From positions 1-37,311 of IMG/VR virus record IMGVR_UViG_3300037487_001237: a DNA stretch of 37,311 nucleotides. The stretch is one strand, 5' to 3'. The notes beneath the pieces are model-generated. The model was not told the origin of the DNA and ran no database searches. It saw only the letters and a program-made list of their open reading frames with translations. This document shows, one piece after another, positions 1 to 7,780 of this stretch. The translations under genes were made by a program, and so were the position numbers. How positions within the stretch are numbered: the first letter of the stretch is position 1; every line of letters begins with the position of its first letter. This DNA comes from a virus.

Positions 1-346
1 TCGCCGAACACTTTGTATCCGTTGTCTCGCAACTGTTCGATCATGTCGTCTATGCTCTGCTCCTCGACGCCCTCGCCCTTCTCCTCAAGCGCATCGCGCA
101 GAGATTCGACACAGCACGTTTCCGCGAACACGCTGACGAGTTCGTGGTAATTGACTTCGCCGCGCATGGCGTGGGCGAAGTTCGCGATCCCTTCTTTCCC
201 GATTGCGGTTTTGACGCGATTGATCGCCCACTCATAGAACAGCGCCGGGTCTGCCGGGAAGCTCTCGATGCTCGCCTTCTCGATGCCCGCCTTCTTGAGC
301 AGCGCCTCGTCCTCGTCGCTGCTGAGGTTGCTCAGGTAGTCGATGA
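1..346. repeat. Left copy of 346-bp terminal direct repeat (contig closure)
   Basis: The first 346 bases match bases 36966-37311 with two substitutions: A at 128 versus G at 37093, and C at 229 versus A at 37194. The open frame of one leftward gene continues correctly across the join, so the unit genome is about 36,965 bp. This shows a circular or circularly permuted molecule, or one with true terminal repeats; the sequence alone cannot tell which. Confidence 0.95.
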
Positions 347-494
347 CCGCCTGCTCTCCGATCTGCTTCGTGAGGCCGAACCGCTCGATTAACGCCTGAC
401 GGCACTCCTCGTCAATGGCGACTTCGGGGGCGGTGCGGATCTCCTCGGCGCTGAACTCGAACTCGATCGGGCGTATGGCGGTGATCTTCAACAT
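1..494 (-). CDS. Acidic repeat-containing protein, N-terminal part (continues across contig ends)
   Basis: Starts at an ATG at 494 behind a strong AAAGGAGAAC ribosome site and stays open through base 1. After joining base 1 to base 36965 the frame runs on to the stop at 36287, giving 390 aa. This part holds residues 1 to about 164: a charged, helical-looking N-terminus followed by a segment containing FYEWAINRVKTAIGKEGIANF and a Cys-Cys pair. I do not recognise the family. It is the second gene of a leftward block that begins at 943. The C-terminal part, at the other end of the contig, carries four imperfect repeats of about 27 residues. Phage accessory protein of unknown role; the reading frame is very likely real because of its start signal, length and conserved join. 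Confidence 0.8.
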   Translation of the reverse strand, partial: MLKITAIRPIEFEFSAEEIRTAPEVAIDEECRQALIERFGLTKQIGEQAVIDYLSNLSSDEDEALLKKAGIEKASIESFPADPALFYEWAINRVKTAIGKEGIANFAHAMRGEVNYHELVSVFAETCCVESLRDALEEKGEGVEEQSIDDMIEQLRDNGYKVFG

Positions 495-574
495 GACCGT
501 TCTCCTTTGTGACGACACAAACGTGGCCGCTCACGGAACTGCAAGCGACCGTCCTCCTCCGTCTCTGCGATCAT

Positions 575-943
575 CTACAGGTGCATCCCGATAGCGCGAA
601 GCGCGAGGTGGCGGCGCGTTCCCTTCACCTCGACCCAACGGCGGGCAAAAGCCAGAGCGGCGATGTCGCGGGCAACGGTATCTTGTGCGCCGGATCGTGC
701 GGAGAGCCTGTGCCATTCGTCCGCGAACTTACGCGCAGCCTCGGATAGATTGCTCTCCGCCCCGCAGGCCCGTGTCATTCGCAAAGCCAGCAGGCAGCTA
801 GCGCCGTCCGCTTCTATGACACCGTAGATCGCTCCCGCGAAGTCGGCGGGCATGAACCTCATGCACGGCATCGCCATGCGCGACCGCATCCGCCGCACCG
901 TCTTCTCCATGTCGGACTCCTCGGGCTTCGGTTTCTTCGTCAT
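575..943 (-). CDS. Hypothetical protein, 122 aa, first gene of leftward accessory block
   Basis: The ATG at 943 lies behind GCAAAGGAGAACGATC, nearly the same leader as the next gene (494) and the DUF932 gene (35290), which fixes this start over a longer frame at 967. The protein begins with a Lys/Glu-rich stretch (MTKKPKPEESDMEK) and then a basic MRSRMAMPCMRF segment. The rest is Ala/Arg-rich and probably helical. No known domain is recognised. It lies at the edge of the divergent region facing the recombination genes, so it is probably transcribed first in its block. Confidence 0.7.
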   Translation of the reverse strand: MTKKPKPEESDMEKTVRRMRSRMAMPCMRFMPADFAGAIYGVIEADGASCLLALRMTRACGAESNLSEAARKFADEWHRLSARSGAQDTVARDIAALAFARRWVEVKGTRRHLALRAIGMHL

Positions 944-1419
944 GATCGTTCTCCTTTGCTTGCGCATTGCTCCGCGTCGATTTCGTCAGGCGCTCAAGAC
1001 GCGATGCATTGATGGAGCGCTTCGCGCCGCCCATGCGGCGCGATTCAATCTCGGTGGTGACGCTCACACCGTCACCGTACTCGCGTCGCGTCGGGGTGTC
1101 TGAAGTTGCCCCCGATCAGGCGCGAGCTATGGGCAACAGGTTCGGTGCAGCACCCGCGCAAGGGTGCGAGCGCGTCGCGCCGTCGTGGGCGTACCCTCGA
1201 CGCGACAATCGCTCACCGGTCAGGGCGTCGCGCTGCGCCTCGCGCCCGCGTCACCCCTCCGGCGTCGTCGCCTGTTGCGTTGTCAATGAGCCGCCTACGG
1301 GGTCTGTGCCCCGCCCCTGCTGGTGGGTCCGGTGTCGCGCTGCGTCCCGTTCGCCTGCGCTCTGCCGGTGTCGCGGCACGCCGTCGCACCGCTGCCGTCC
1401 ACCATTACCGTCCGGGCTG

Positions 1420-1449
1420 TTCGGTTCGTATTCATGCATAAATTATAGT
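1420..1449 (+). promoter_or_regulatory. Candidate rightward promoter
   Basis: TTCGGT at 1420-1425 and TATAGT at 1444-1449 are separated by 18 bp and lie in the only AT-rich patch of the divergent region. The placement suits a sigma70-like promoter for the rightward genes starting at 1637. The -35 match is weak, so this is tentative. Confidence 0.25.
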
Positions 1450-1536
1450 CCTTTTATAGGGAATGTCTACCCCGATTTTCGCCCTTGTGCGGGGGTTTAG
1501 GGCGGGTTTTGAGCAGGTGGCGTTTCGATGCATCGT

Positions 1537-1585
1537 CCCTTCAGTATCGAAGGGCGCCCTCGTATCATGCAGGGCGAGGGCGTCC
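1537..1585. promoter_or_regulatory. Two adjacent hairpins in the leader of the early operon
   Basis: CCCTTC/GAAGGG (1537-1542 with 1549-1554) is followed at once by CGCCCTCG/CGAGGGCG (1555-1562 with 1575-1582), extendable by three pairs that would compete with the first stem. No T-run follows, so a simple terminator is unlikely. Because the stems can exclude each other and lie 50-100 bp upstream of the start at 1637, a leader control element or operator is possible. Confidence 0.35.
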
Positions 1586-1636
1586 CCGCGTCGATTCCCG
1601 CACGAGGACGCAGCACGTACAACAAGGAGGGCCGCG

Positions 1637-2710
1637 ATGAACGGACGAGGAGTGGCGCAACACAATCAACCGCCGACGGTCGAGCTTGAGCCGGGCGACC
1701 CGCGAATTGCAGAGCCGGACTTCGACGAATGGCGGCGCGGCGGCATCACCGGCACGGACGCGCCGAAGGTGCTCGGCGTGAGCCGCTACGGCGACGCTCT
1801 CGACGTCTACATCAGCAAGGTGAATCTCGCGCCGACGCGCATCGTCGCCGGTACGGGCTTCCAGCAGAGAGGCCGGGCATTGGAGGATGTCGCGGCCCGC
1901 GAGTTCCAGAGCGACCTCGGCGTTCGCGTCACTCGCGTGGCCCGCAGGGCTCATCCGGCGCGACCGTGGCAGAGGGCGCACCTCGACCGGCGCGTGCTCG
2001 GCACGATGGTCCATCCGACAGCCGGGCTCGAACTCAAGACCACGACACGCTCCCGCATGGAGACGATCAAGAGCGAAGGATGCCCGGAGGAGTTCGCGGC
2101 GCAACTCGCGCACGAGTGCGATGTGTGGGACTACTCGCTCGGCTACCTGTTCGTGCTCTGCCCCGAAACGTGGGAGCGCCGTGTGTTCGTTTATGACTGG
2201 ACGCAGTGCGCTACGCTCATGGACCTGCGAGCGCTTGAGGAGGCGCTCTGGACGAAGCACATCGTCCCTCGCGTGCCGCCGATGGAATGGGCCACCGTGG
2301 CAAAGCCTGTCGTCACGAAAGGAGCGGCGACAGACGAGGGCGACATCTTTGCCTTGACGGGAGACGTTGGCGAGCAGTTTATCGCTCGGATGTTCGAGTT
2401 GAAGGAAGCTCGGGCGCTGGCGGAGGAAGCGAAACTCATGCAGGAACTCGCTCGCGCAGAGATTGAAACGTTCATGTCTGGCAATGGATTCAGCGCGGTC
2501 GAGATCGACGCGATGGCGGACGGAGTGCTTCGGAGGTTGCGGTACTACTACCGCGAGACGGCGGCCCGCCGCACGCTCGATCAGGCGAAGCTCCTCAAGT
2601 TCGTGAAAGCGCATCACCCCGATGTCAACGTCGATGCCGAGTTCTACAAGACGGGCGAGCCCGGCATCTACTCTCGCGACTTCTGGATTCAGCCGAAGGC
2701 AGAAGCATGA
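1637..2710 (+). CDS. YqaJ-like (lambda exonuclease-type) viral recombinase nuclease
   Basis: The 357-aa protein has the layout of the YqaJ viral recombinase family, 5'-3' exonucleases of the PD-(D/E)XK fold that make single-stranded tails for annealing. Visible motifs are WRRGGITGTDAPKVLG (about 32-47), RGRALEDVAAREF (78-90), the catalytic-looking HLD (D117) and LELKT (E132, K134), and a Gln/His helix EEFAAQLAHE. The second half is helical with an Ala/Glu-rich coiled coil (about 255-290), an addition beyond the usual nuclease core. Start chosen at ATG 1637 behind AAGGAGG; the open frame extends further upstream but without a ribosome site. It is first in the rightward block and lies two genes before a probable single-strand annealing protein, the usual partner. 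Confidence 0.85.
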   Translation: MNGRGVAQHNQPPTVELEPGDPRIAEPDFDEWRRGGITGTDAPKVLGVSRYGDALDVYISKVNLAPTRIVAGTGFQQRGRALEDVAAREFQSDLGVRVTRVARRAHPARPWQRAHLDRRVLGTMVHPTAGLELKTTTRSRMETIKSEGCPEEFAAQLAHECDVWDYSLGYLFVLCPETWERRVFVYDWTQCATLMDLRALEEALWTKHIVPRVPPMEWATVAKPVVTKGAATDEGDIFALTGDVGEQFIARMFELKEARALAEEAKLMQELARAEIETFMSGNGFSAVEIDAMADGVLRRLRYYYRETAARRTLDQAKLLKFVKAHHPDVNVDAEFYKTGEPGIYSRDFWIQPKAEA

Positions 2711-2973
2711 ACGCGGCGGGCACGTGCATCGTCCTCGCGGTCAGCATCGTGAGCTTCGTGCTCGGTGTGCGGGCTGGCGGCAGGACGGCTCGCGTCTTCA
2801 ATCGCGAAGTAATCAAGGAGGGAGTCATCGTCACGTTGCGCCGACACCGCAAGAGGATGCTCGGAGCAGGGCGCTACGATTGCGCCACCTGCATGAACTC
2901 GATGATCGCAGACACGCAGCGGTCGATCATCATTTACGACTTCACGGACAAAGGAGAACGAGATGGCGAATGA
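2707..2973 (+). CDS. Small membrane-anchored protein with CxxC pair, 88 aa
   Basis: The ATG overlaps the stop of the nuclease gene (ATGA), indicating translational coupling. The first 25 residues form one hydrophobic segment (TCIVLAVSIVSFVLGVRAGG) that could be a membrane anchor. A basic stretch RRHRKRM and a CATC motif follow. The end overlaps the next start by 11 bases. No family recognised; its place between nuclease and annealing protein suggests co-expression, not a proven role in recombination. Confidence 0.7.
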   Translation: MNAAGTCIVLAVSIVSFVLGVRAGGRTARVFNREVIKEGVIVTLRRHRKRMLGAGRYDCATCMNSMIADTQRSIIIYDFTDKGERDGE

Positions 2974-4453
2974 CCTGACCACGACCGCTCGCGACGATGA
3001 GCCGGTCGGGATGTCGATGACCATGACCGGAGACGGGCCGACCGATCCGGCAATCGTCGCAGCAGCAGAGCGCGAGAAGGCGAGGTTGCAGATGGCGTTC
3101 ATGGTCGCCATGAGCAGGCCGCGCCATGAGGAGAACGCACGCGCACGCATCCTCGCGAACTGCCGCCGTCGCGAGTTCGCCGTAAAGGCGATTTACGAGA
3201 AGCCGATGGGCGGCGAGCGCGTGAAGGGTCTTTCGATTCGGTTCGTCGAGATGGCCCTGCGTGAATGGGGCAACGTGCTGACCGAGGCGAGCGTCGTCCA
3301 CGAGGACGAACGCGGTCGGCGCGTCCGCATCAGCGCGATGGACTTGCAGACGAACACCGCCTTCACTCGCGAGGTGTTCATCGCTCGCGTCACGGAGCGA
3401 TCGCGGCTGGACGAAGGCCGCGAGCTTCTCGGCACTCGCAAGAACTCGAAGGGAAGGACGACGTACAGGCTGGTCGCCACCGATGATGAGCTTGACCTCG
3501 CCACGAACTCCGCCGTGAGCAAGTGCCTGCGGAACGAGGGCGGTCGGCTGCTGCCGGAGGATCTCAAGTCGGAGTCGATGCACGCAATCGACGCAGCGCT
3601 TGACAGCGCAGGAGCGCAGGACATCGGGACGTATCGCCGGGCGATCCTCGATTCGTTCACGCGGCTCGGCATCCAGCCGGTCGAGCTTGAGAAGGTGCTC
3701 GGCCATTCGATCAGCACAAGCACCGCGAAGGAACTGACCTCGCTGGAGACGATCTATCACACGCTGAAGTCCGGCGAGGCGGTGTGGAACGACTACGTTC
3801 AGGCCGAGGAAGGAGCCGCCCCTTTGGCGGAACGGCTGGCCGAAATGAAAGCGAGGGCCGCGACCACAGCATCACCGGCGTCGCCTGCTTCGGCGGCAGC
3901 GCCTGTTGCGTCCATTTTTCCGGAGACAGCAGCATCTTCGGCTGGCACTTCACCGAGCACGACTGACCCCGCGCCTGCCACGAAGCGCAAGCGCCGCACC
4001 GCTGCCGAGAGTGTGGCCGAGGCATCACAGCCGAACGATCCGAAAGGGCCGCTCACGCAGGAGCCCGCACCGCCGCCGCCCGCGCCTGCGAGCGACCCCG
4101 AAGTGCTGACGCATTGCGATTACTGTCAGACGATGAAACCGGAGGAGGGCTTCGTTCAGGTCCATGCGACCAACGGCAAGGACTACGCACAATGCGCGGA
4201 CTGCTACGCGCAGGCACAGAAAGCGATTGATCGCGTGGCGGCTCATTCGGCAGGCATCGCCGAGGTGTGCTACTTCTGCAATCAGAACGCCGCCGGAGGC
4301 GACAAGTTCGAGATGCTGGACAAGACGAAGGTCAATCGTTGCCTGACCTGCAAAGGAAAACAGGAGGCGGCCCTTGCTGGCAACAACGCCAACGGATCGC
4401 GCACGGTCGATCAGATGAGGGCCGACCGAGACGCTGCGAGGACGGGAAGGTAG
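2963..4453 (+). CDS. Probable phage single-strand annealing/recombination protein with two C-terminal zinc ribbons
   Basis: Residues about 28-285 fit a phage protein family that I know from recombination cassettes: a PMGGERVKGLSIRFVEMALR segment (81-100), EWGN (101-104), an AMDLQTNT core (125-132), TNSAVSKCLRNEGGRLLP (181-198), then a helical FTRLGIQPVELEKVLGH and IYHTLKSGEA tail. Linkage to the YqaJ nuclease supports annealing activity, but the family assignment is from memory. A Pro/Ala/Ser-rich linker (about 300-380, with KRKRR) leads to two CxxC...CxxC units: C385/C388/C411/C414 and C436/C439/C460/C463. Such a double zinc ribbon on an annealing protein is unusual and may bind DNA or a partner. 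The start is ATG 2963 with AAAGGAGAACGAG. Confidence 0.65.
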   Translation: MANDLTTTARDDEPVGMSMTMTGDGPTDPAIVAAAEREKARLQMAFMVAMSRPRHEENARARILANCRRREFAVKAIYEKPMGGERVKGLSIRFVEMALREWGNVLTEASVVHEDERGRRVRISAMDLQTNTAFTREVFIARVTERSRLDEGRELLGTRKNSKGRTTYRLVATDDELDLATNSAVSKCLRNEGGRLLPEDLKSESMHAIDAALDSAGAQDIGTYRRAILDSFTRLGIQPVELEKVLGHSISTSTAKELTSLETIYHTLKSGEAVWNDYVQAEEGAAPLAERLAEMKARAATTASPASPASAAAPVASIFPETAASSAGTSPSTTDPAPATKRKRRTAAESVAEASQPNDPKGPLTQEPAPPPPAPASDPEVLTHCDYCQTMKPEEGFVQVHATNGKDYAQCADCYAQAQKAIDRVAAHSAGIAEVCYFCNQNAAGGDKFEMLDKTKVNRCLTCKGKQEAALAGNNANGSRTVDQMRADRDAARTGR

Positions 4454-4516
4454 CAGGGTCCGATCATCGCGCCCTGCACCTGCGGGGCGAACCAACACTC
4501 ACGAACGGAGAACGAC

Positions 4517-4894
4517 ATGACGATTACATGGACGCCAATCACGGACGCGATTGAAGCGAGCATCGCGACTGAGGTTGGCACGAAGATCGCCGCCGCTGCC
4601 GACGCCCTGAAGGTGGCGATTGACGCCTTCTTCGCTGTGTTTACCGGCACGCCAGATGACGACTTCGTGGAGATCCAGACGTTCCTTGAAGACCTCGCGG
4701 CTGCGATTGAGTCGTCCGAGCTTGCCCCGACATCTTCCGACATCGTTGCTGCCGTCACGACCAACATGGAGGCGTGGGTGCTGGCCGCCCACGAAACCAT
4801 CGTCACCGGAAGCACCGCCACCGAAATCTCCACCGAGGTTGTGCCGCGCCGCCACGAGGGCGACCTGCCTCATGCCGTGGAGGATCCAGAATGA
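4517..4894 (+). CDS. Hypothetical acidic helical protein, 125 aa
   Basis: The ATG follows CGGAGAACGAC, similar to other starts in this genome. The sequence is rich in Ala, Asp, Glu and Thr and looks mostly helical (for example ATEVGTKIAAAADALKVAID and TFLEDLAAAIESSELA). No Cys and no recognised domain. The stop overlaps the next ATG, so the two are coupled. Position among recombination and replication genes is the only clue to its role. Confidence 0.65.
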   Translation: MTITWTPITDAIEASIATEVGTKIAAAADALKVAIDAFFAVFTGTPDDDFVEIQTFLEDLAAAIESSELAPTSSDIVAAVTTNMEAWVLAAHETIVTGSTATEISTEVVPRRHEGDLPHAVEDPE

Positions 4895-5325
4895 CGTCAA
4901 TGCTTTCACTGGCCATCAAGGCCGAAATCTCTGCCACGGTCGCGAGGTTCAGAGGATCGTTTCCGAACCTCCAGACGGTCGCCAACGAGAGGCTCGTGCC
5001 TCCGGGGGCATGGTCGGCAGTTCTCGGTGCGCGGCGCTTCTCTGTTCGGTACGTCACGTTCAAGCGCGTGACCACCGACGAGCCCGACGTCCGGCACCTG
5101 TCGCCCTATTCGCAAATCCATTACTTCAAGAAGGAGGGTCGACCGGATCATGTCGTGCGTGATGATGTCGTCACGCTCTGCGGTTTGCAGTTCAGGGAAG
5201 GAGCCACGTTCTTCGATGAGCGCTCGAACTCGCGAGCGAGAGACTGCCCGTATTGCATCGGGCAGGCGAGAATCAACGGGCTCGTAATCATGGAGGAAGT
5301 CCGCGAATACGGAGGGACGTTGTGA
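4891..5325 (+). CDS. Small protein with C-terminal zinc-binding motif, 144 aa
   Basis: ATG at 4891 overlaps the upstream stop (ATGA); a longer frame upstream is ignored for that reason. The C-terminal half carries His, then LCGLQF and DCPYC, a spacing typical of short phage and actinobacterial zinc-finger proteins of the form H...TxCG...CPxC. The N-terminal half (FRGSFPNLQTVANERL) is not recognised. The stop overlaps the GTG start of the replisome organizer, so the two proteins are probably made together. Confidence 0.65.
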   Translation: MTSMLSLAIKAEISATVARFRGSFPNLQTVANERLVPPGAWSAVLGARRFSVRYVTFKRVTTDEPDVRHLSPYSQIHYFKKEGRPDHVVRDDVVTLCGLQFREGATFFDERSNSRARDCPYCIGQARINGLVIMEEVREYGGTL

Positions 5326-6218
5326 GCCGTTACAAAAGAATCGAGGTGATGATGTGGGGCGACGAGAAGTTCCGTTCGCTTTCGCCGATCCCACCGTGCG
5401 CGGCAGGGCTGTGGGTCTACCTGCTGACCGGCCCGCACAACGGCATCATCCCCGGCCTGTTCGCGACAGGAGAGCGGGCGCTGGCGGAGGCGCTCAGTTG
5501 GCCGCTGTATTCTGGAGAGCCGGGCGCTTTGTTCGACGACCATCCGTGCGGCTTCCGCGAGTGCTGGCGGGAGATCGCAGCGCAGAAGATGGCGTTCGCT
5601 GATTGGAAGGCGAGGATCGTCTACGTTCCTCGCGCCCTCATGCACAACAAGCCGAAGTCGCCGAACGTGGTGGTCGGATGGCGACACTCTCTTGCGGAGA
5701 TTCCAGAGTGCGCTCTCAAGCACCGGGCGATTGCAGAATTGAGGGCGGGGCTGGACCTGTTCGGCCCTTCCTTTGTCGCTGCATTTGATCGGGCCATGCG
5801 AGACGGAGCATCGAAGGTCGGCGAGGCGGACGAGGACGAGGACGATCCGAACGAGCCCGACCATGCTGCGGAGGGCGCTGCCAATGCGCTCATCGTTCAT
5901 CACACGCAGATCGTGAAGGAGGTGGTGGCATACCTGAACGAGATGGCAGGGACGAAGTTCATACCGACAACGAAAAGCACGCGCAGGTTGATCGTGGCCC
6001 GCATTGCGGAGGGGCGCACGGTTGACGACATGAAGCGTGTAATCGACAAGAAGTGCGCCGAATGGCTGACCAGCGACAAGATGAGGCCGTTCCTCCGCCC
6101 GGCCACGCTGTTCAATGCGGAGAAGTTCGAGTCATACATCAACGGCCACGAAGGAAGCGGCAGGGAGAGCGACGTATTCTCGCGCAATCGCGCCGCGATG
6201 AAAGGAGCATTGTCTTGA
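5322..6218 (+). CDS. Phage replisome organizer / replication initiation protein
   Basis: 298 aa from a GTG at 5322 that overlaps the previous stop (GTGA). The N-terminal half (RIEVMMWGDEKFRSLSP...) resembles winged-helix replication initiators of phages that recruit the host helicase. An acidic linker EADEDEDDPNEPD (about 168-180) separates it from a clear C-terminal conserved phage domain of the Phg_2220_C type: VVAYLNEMAGTKFIPTTKST, RRLIVARIAEGRTVDDMKRV, CAEWLTSDKMRPFLRPATLF and FESYIN. That domain is typical of replisome organizers. No phage polymerase or helicase was found, so this phage probably loads host replication proteins at its origin. Confidence 0.8.
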   Translation: MSRYKRIEVMMWGDEKFRSLSPIPPCAAGLWVYLLTGPHNGIIPGLFATGERALAEALSWPLYSGEPGALFDDHPCGFRECWREIAAQKMAFADWKARIVYVPRALMHNKPKSPNVVVGWRHSLAEIPECALKHRAIAELRAGLDLFGPSFVAAFDRAMRDGASKVGEADEDEDDPNEPDHAAEGAANALIVHHTQIVKEVVAYLNEMAGTKFIPTTKSTRRLIVARIAEGRTVDDMKRVIDKKCAEWLTSDKMRPFLRPATLFNAEKFESYINGHEGSGRESDVFSRNRAAMKGALS

Positions 6219-6589
6219 ACGAAAATGCCGCCATGAGGCAGCAGCAGGCGGTCCTTGCGCGACACGGCCTGCGGATTGACCCGACCCGCTGCGTGATGCG
6301 GATGTCGATGGAGGTGCCTCTGCCGCCCGATCCCGGCGATGTCATTGCGAAGGAAGGTGAGGCTGTTCCCCGCTCTGTGACCATCCCTGTCGGCTGCGTG
6401 CTGAGTGTCGTGGGATTCTCAAAAACGCTGCCGATGCAGGCGAAGCTCACGGTGCCGCTCGGTGATGGCAAGACGCTCGGGCTCGACATCGCAGCGGAGG
6501 TGCTTTACATCATCGCCGCACCGCTGGTCGAGAAAGCGAACGCGCCCTCCGACAACCCACGGGCGGCGGCGAAGGTGATACACCTGTGA
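6215..6589 (+). CDS. Hypothetical protein, 124 aa, TTG start
   Basis: Best start is TTG at 6215: it overlaps the upstream stop (TTGA) and has AAAGGAG seven bases before it, whereas the next in-frame ATG at 6233 has no ribosome site. The middle is beta-rich and hydrophobic (VTIPVGCVLSVVGFS, LPMQAKLTVPLG, LGLDIAAEVLYIIAAPL). No family recognised. It lies between the replisome organizer and a possible helicase loader and shares overlaps with both. Confidence 0.6.
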   Translation: MNENAAMRQQQAVLARHGLRIDPTRCVMRMSMEVPLPPDPGDVIAKEGEAVPRSVTIPVGCVLSVVGFSKTLPMQAKLTVPLGDGKTLGLDIAAEVLYIIAAPLVEKANAPSDNPRAAAKVIHL

Positions 6590-7113
6590 AGCAATTCATC
6601 GTCGCCCTGTTCGCCTGCGCCGAGGTGTTCAAGGAACTCGTGACAGAGGAACGAGCGCGGGCCTATTGCGCGGTGCTGTCAAACTACAACGAGGACGAAC
6701 TCGTGCGGGCGTGCTTCGTGCTGATGCGGACGGGGCAGCGCTTCCCGCTCCCTCGTGACTTCATCGCCACGATTGTGGGCGAAGGGCTGGACGTCGAGGC
6801 AGAAGCAAGCGCGACGTTCGCGCACCTTGCCGCGAGCGACTTCTCGTGGACGGTCGTAAAGGAAGCGAGCGACAAGGACGAGTGCGTGAGGATCGGGGTC
6901 GCCGCCTGCGGTGGCCCCCGCCTCATGCGCGAAGGAGAGGAGGGATTCACATGGAAGCGTCGCGCCTTCGTGCTTGCGTACAAGGGCGCGAGGCAAAGGG
7001 AGATCCGCGAACGCGAGCAGAGCGTCCTGCCCGCGCCCACCACGGCAGTCGGCAGCCTCATTGATCGAGTGACAAAAGCGCTGCCGTCAGTTCCAAAAGG
7101 AGGAAGCTCGTGA
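6586..7113 (+). CDS. Possible phage helicase-loader-like protein, 175 aa
   Basis: GTG at 6586 overlaps the previous stop. The N-terminal 65 residues have the pattern of small phage loader proteins (G39P-type inhibitors/loaders): an Ala/Glu helix VFKELVTEERARAYCAVLSN, EDELVRACFVLMRTGQ, then FPLPRDFIATIV. The rest (SDFSWTVVKEASDK, FVLAYKGARQREIREREQ) is helical and ends in a Ser/Gly tail. Position next to the replisome organizer supports a helicase-loading role, but the evidence is pattern-level only. Confidence 0.5.
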   Translation: MKQFIVALFACAEVFKELVTEERARAYCAVLSNYNEDELVRACFVLMRTGQRFPLPRDFIATIVGEGLDVEAEASATFAHLAASDFSWTVVKEASDKDECVRIGVAACGGPRLMREGEEGFTWKRRAFVLAYKGARQREIREREQSVLPAPTTAVGSLIDRVTKALPSVPKGGSS

Positions 7114-7370
7114 CGAGGTATCTGAAAATGACGGGATCGAACCGCCTCACAGTGAAGGAAGCCAAAGACCTCACGAGTCTCGTGTACGAGGCGGCGAGGT
7201 GGTGGCCCACTCTCAGCGACAAACATTCGCCTGTCGCCCATCGCGCCATCGAGAAGGTGGTGTTCTGTTTCGAGGCGGCTGCCCGTCGGCCCGCAGCGAA
7301 GATGCCCGATCAACTACGCAGCGCGCTGCACCCTGGCGGACGCGCTGTGGTGGAGATATCAGACCGTTAG
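7110..7370 (+). CDS. Hypothetical protein, 86 aa
   Basis: GTG start overlapping the upstream stop (GTGA), with AGGAGG just before it. The protein has a basic N-terminus (MTRYLKMTGSNRLTVKEAK) and a helical middle (DLTSLVYEAARWWPTL). No domain recognised. Kept as real because of its coupled start and position within a tightly packed operon. Confidence 0.55.
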   Translation: MTRYLKMTGSNRLTVKEAKDLTSLVYEAARWWPTLSDKHSPVAHRAIEKVVFCFEAAARRPAAKMPDQLRSALHPGGRAVVEISDR

Positions 7371-7381
7371 GAGGTCGTGAC

Positions 7382-7780
7382 ATGGGCGACGAGTTGAAGC
7401 CGTACCCGTTGGCGAGATGGGATGCCGTCAATGACGGAGTTGAGGGCGAAACGGGCTGCACGCGCTCTACCGAAATGGATGCGCCGCGAGATGGCGGGAG
7501 GGGAGGGGTAGCGATGGAAGGGTCGAGAAACTGCTACGAGTGCATGCATGGCCCAGAGTCTAAAGTGTGCCCAGCCTGCGGGGCGACGGGAGGGCTTGCG
7601 GGCAAGGTGTGGCCGAGCGTGGAGGGGGAGACAGTTATCAAGGGGATGCCGTTCGTTCTCGACGATCCCGTGCTGACGCAGGACCGCTTCGACGATGCCG
7701 TGGCTCAGGTCACAGAAGCAATCGAACACAACTGGCGAACGGGGTGCCGCATCATCGTCCAATCGCTGAAGGAGGGGTAA
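7382..7780 (+). CDS. Small zinc-ribbon-like protein, 132 aa
   Basis: ATG 7382 follows TAGGAGGTCGTGAC. The middle contains CYEC and CPAC, 13 residues apart, a four-cysteine zinc ribbon (CYECMHGPESKVCPACGATG). The C-terminal third is helical and acidic (DRFDDAVAQVTEAIEHNW). Unknown role; first of four adjacent cysteine-rich small genes. The stop overlaps the next ATG (TAATG). Confidence 0.6.
   Translation: MGDELKPYPLARWDAVNDGVEGETGCTRSTEMDAPRDGGRGGVAMEGSRNCYECMHGPESKVCPACGATGGLAGKVWPSVEGETVIKGMPFVLDDPVLTQDRFDDAVAQVTEAIEHNWRTGCRIIVQSLKEG

Larger units (their letters stand above)
944..1636. promoter_or_regulatory. Divergent intergenic region with multiple inverted repeats
   Basis: About 690 bp without a convincing gene separates the leftward gene at 943 from the rightward gene at 1637. 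It contains perfect or near-perfect hairpins at 1022-1043 (9-bp stem, CCAT loop), 1056-1076 (6 bp), 1150-1167 (6 bp), 1537-1554 (6 bp) and 1552-1585 (11 bp with one G-U). A 10-bp palindrome, CGATGCATCG, lies at 1526-1535. The motif (C/T)GTCGCG recurs near 1084, 1173, 1226, 1333 and 1370. An AT-rich patch lies at 1430-1460 in otherwise GC-rich DNA. Promoters, operators or a replication origin are all plausible; which one is not shown. Confidence 0.5.

Noticed and set aside
967-1500. Open frames on both strands in the divergent region
   Set aside because: Composition is Arg/Pro/Ser-rich and low in structure, starts lack ribosome sites and frames cross the hairpins; more likely non-coding control DNA.
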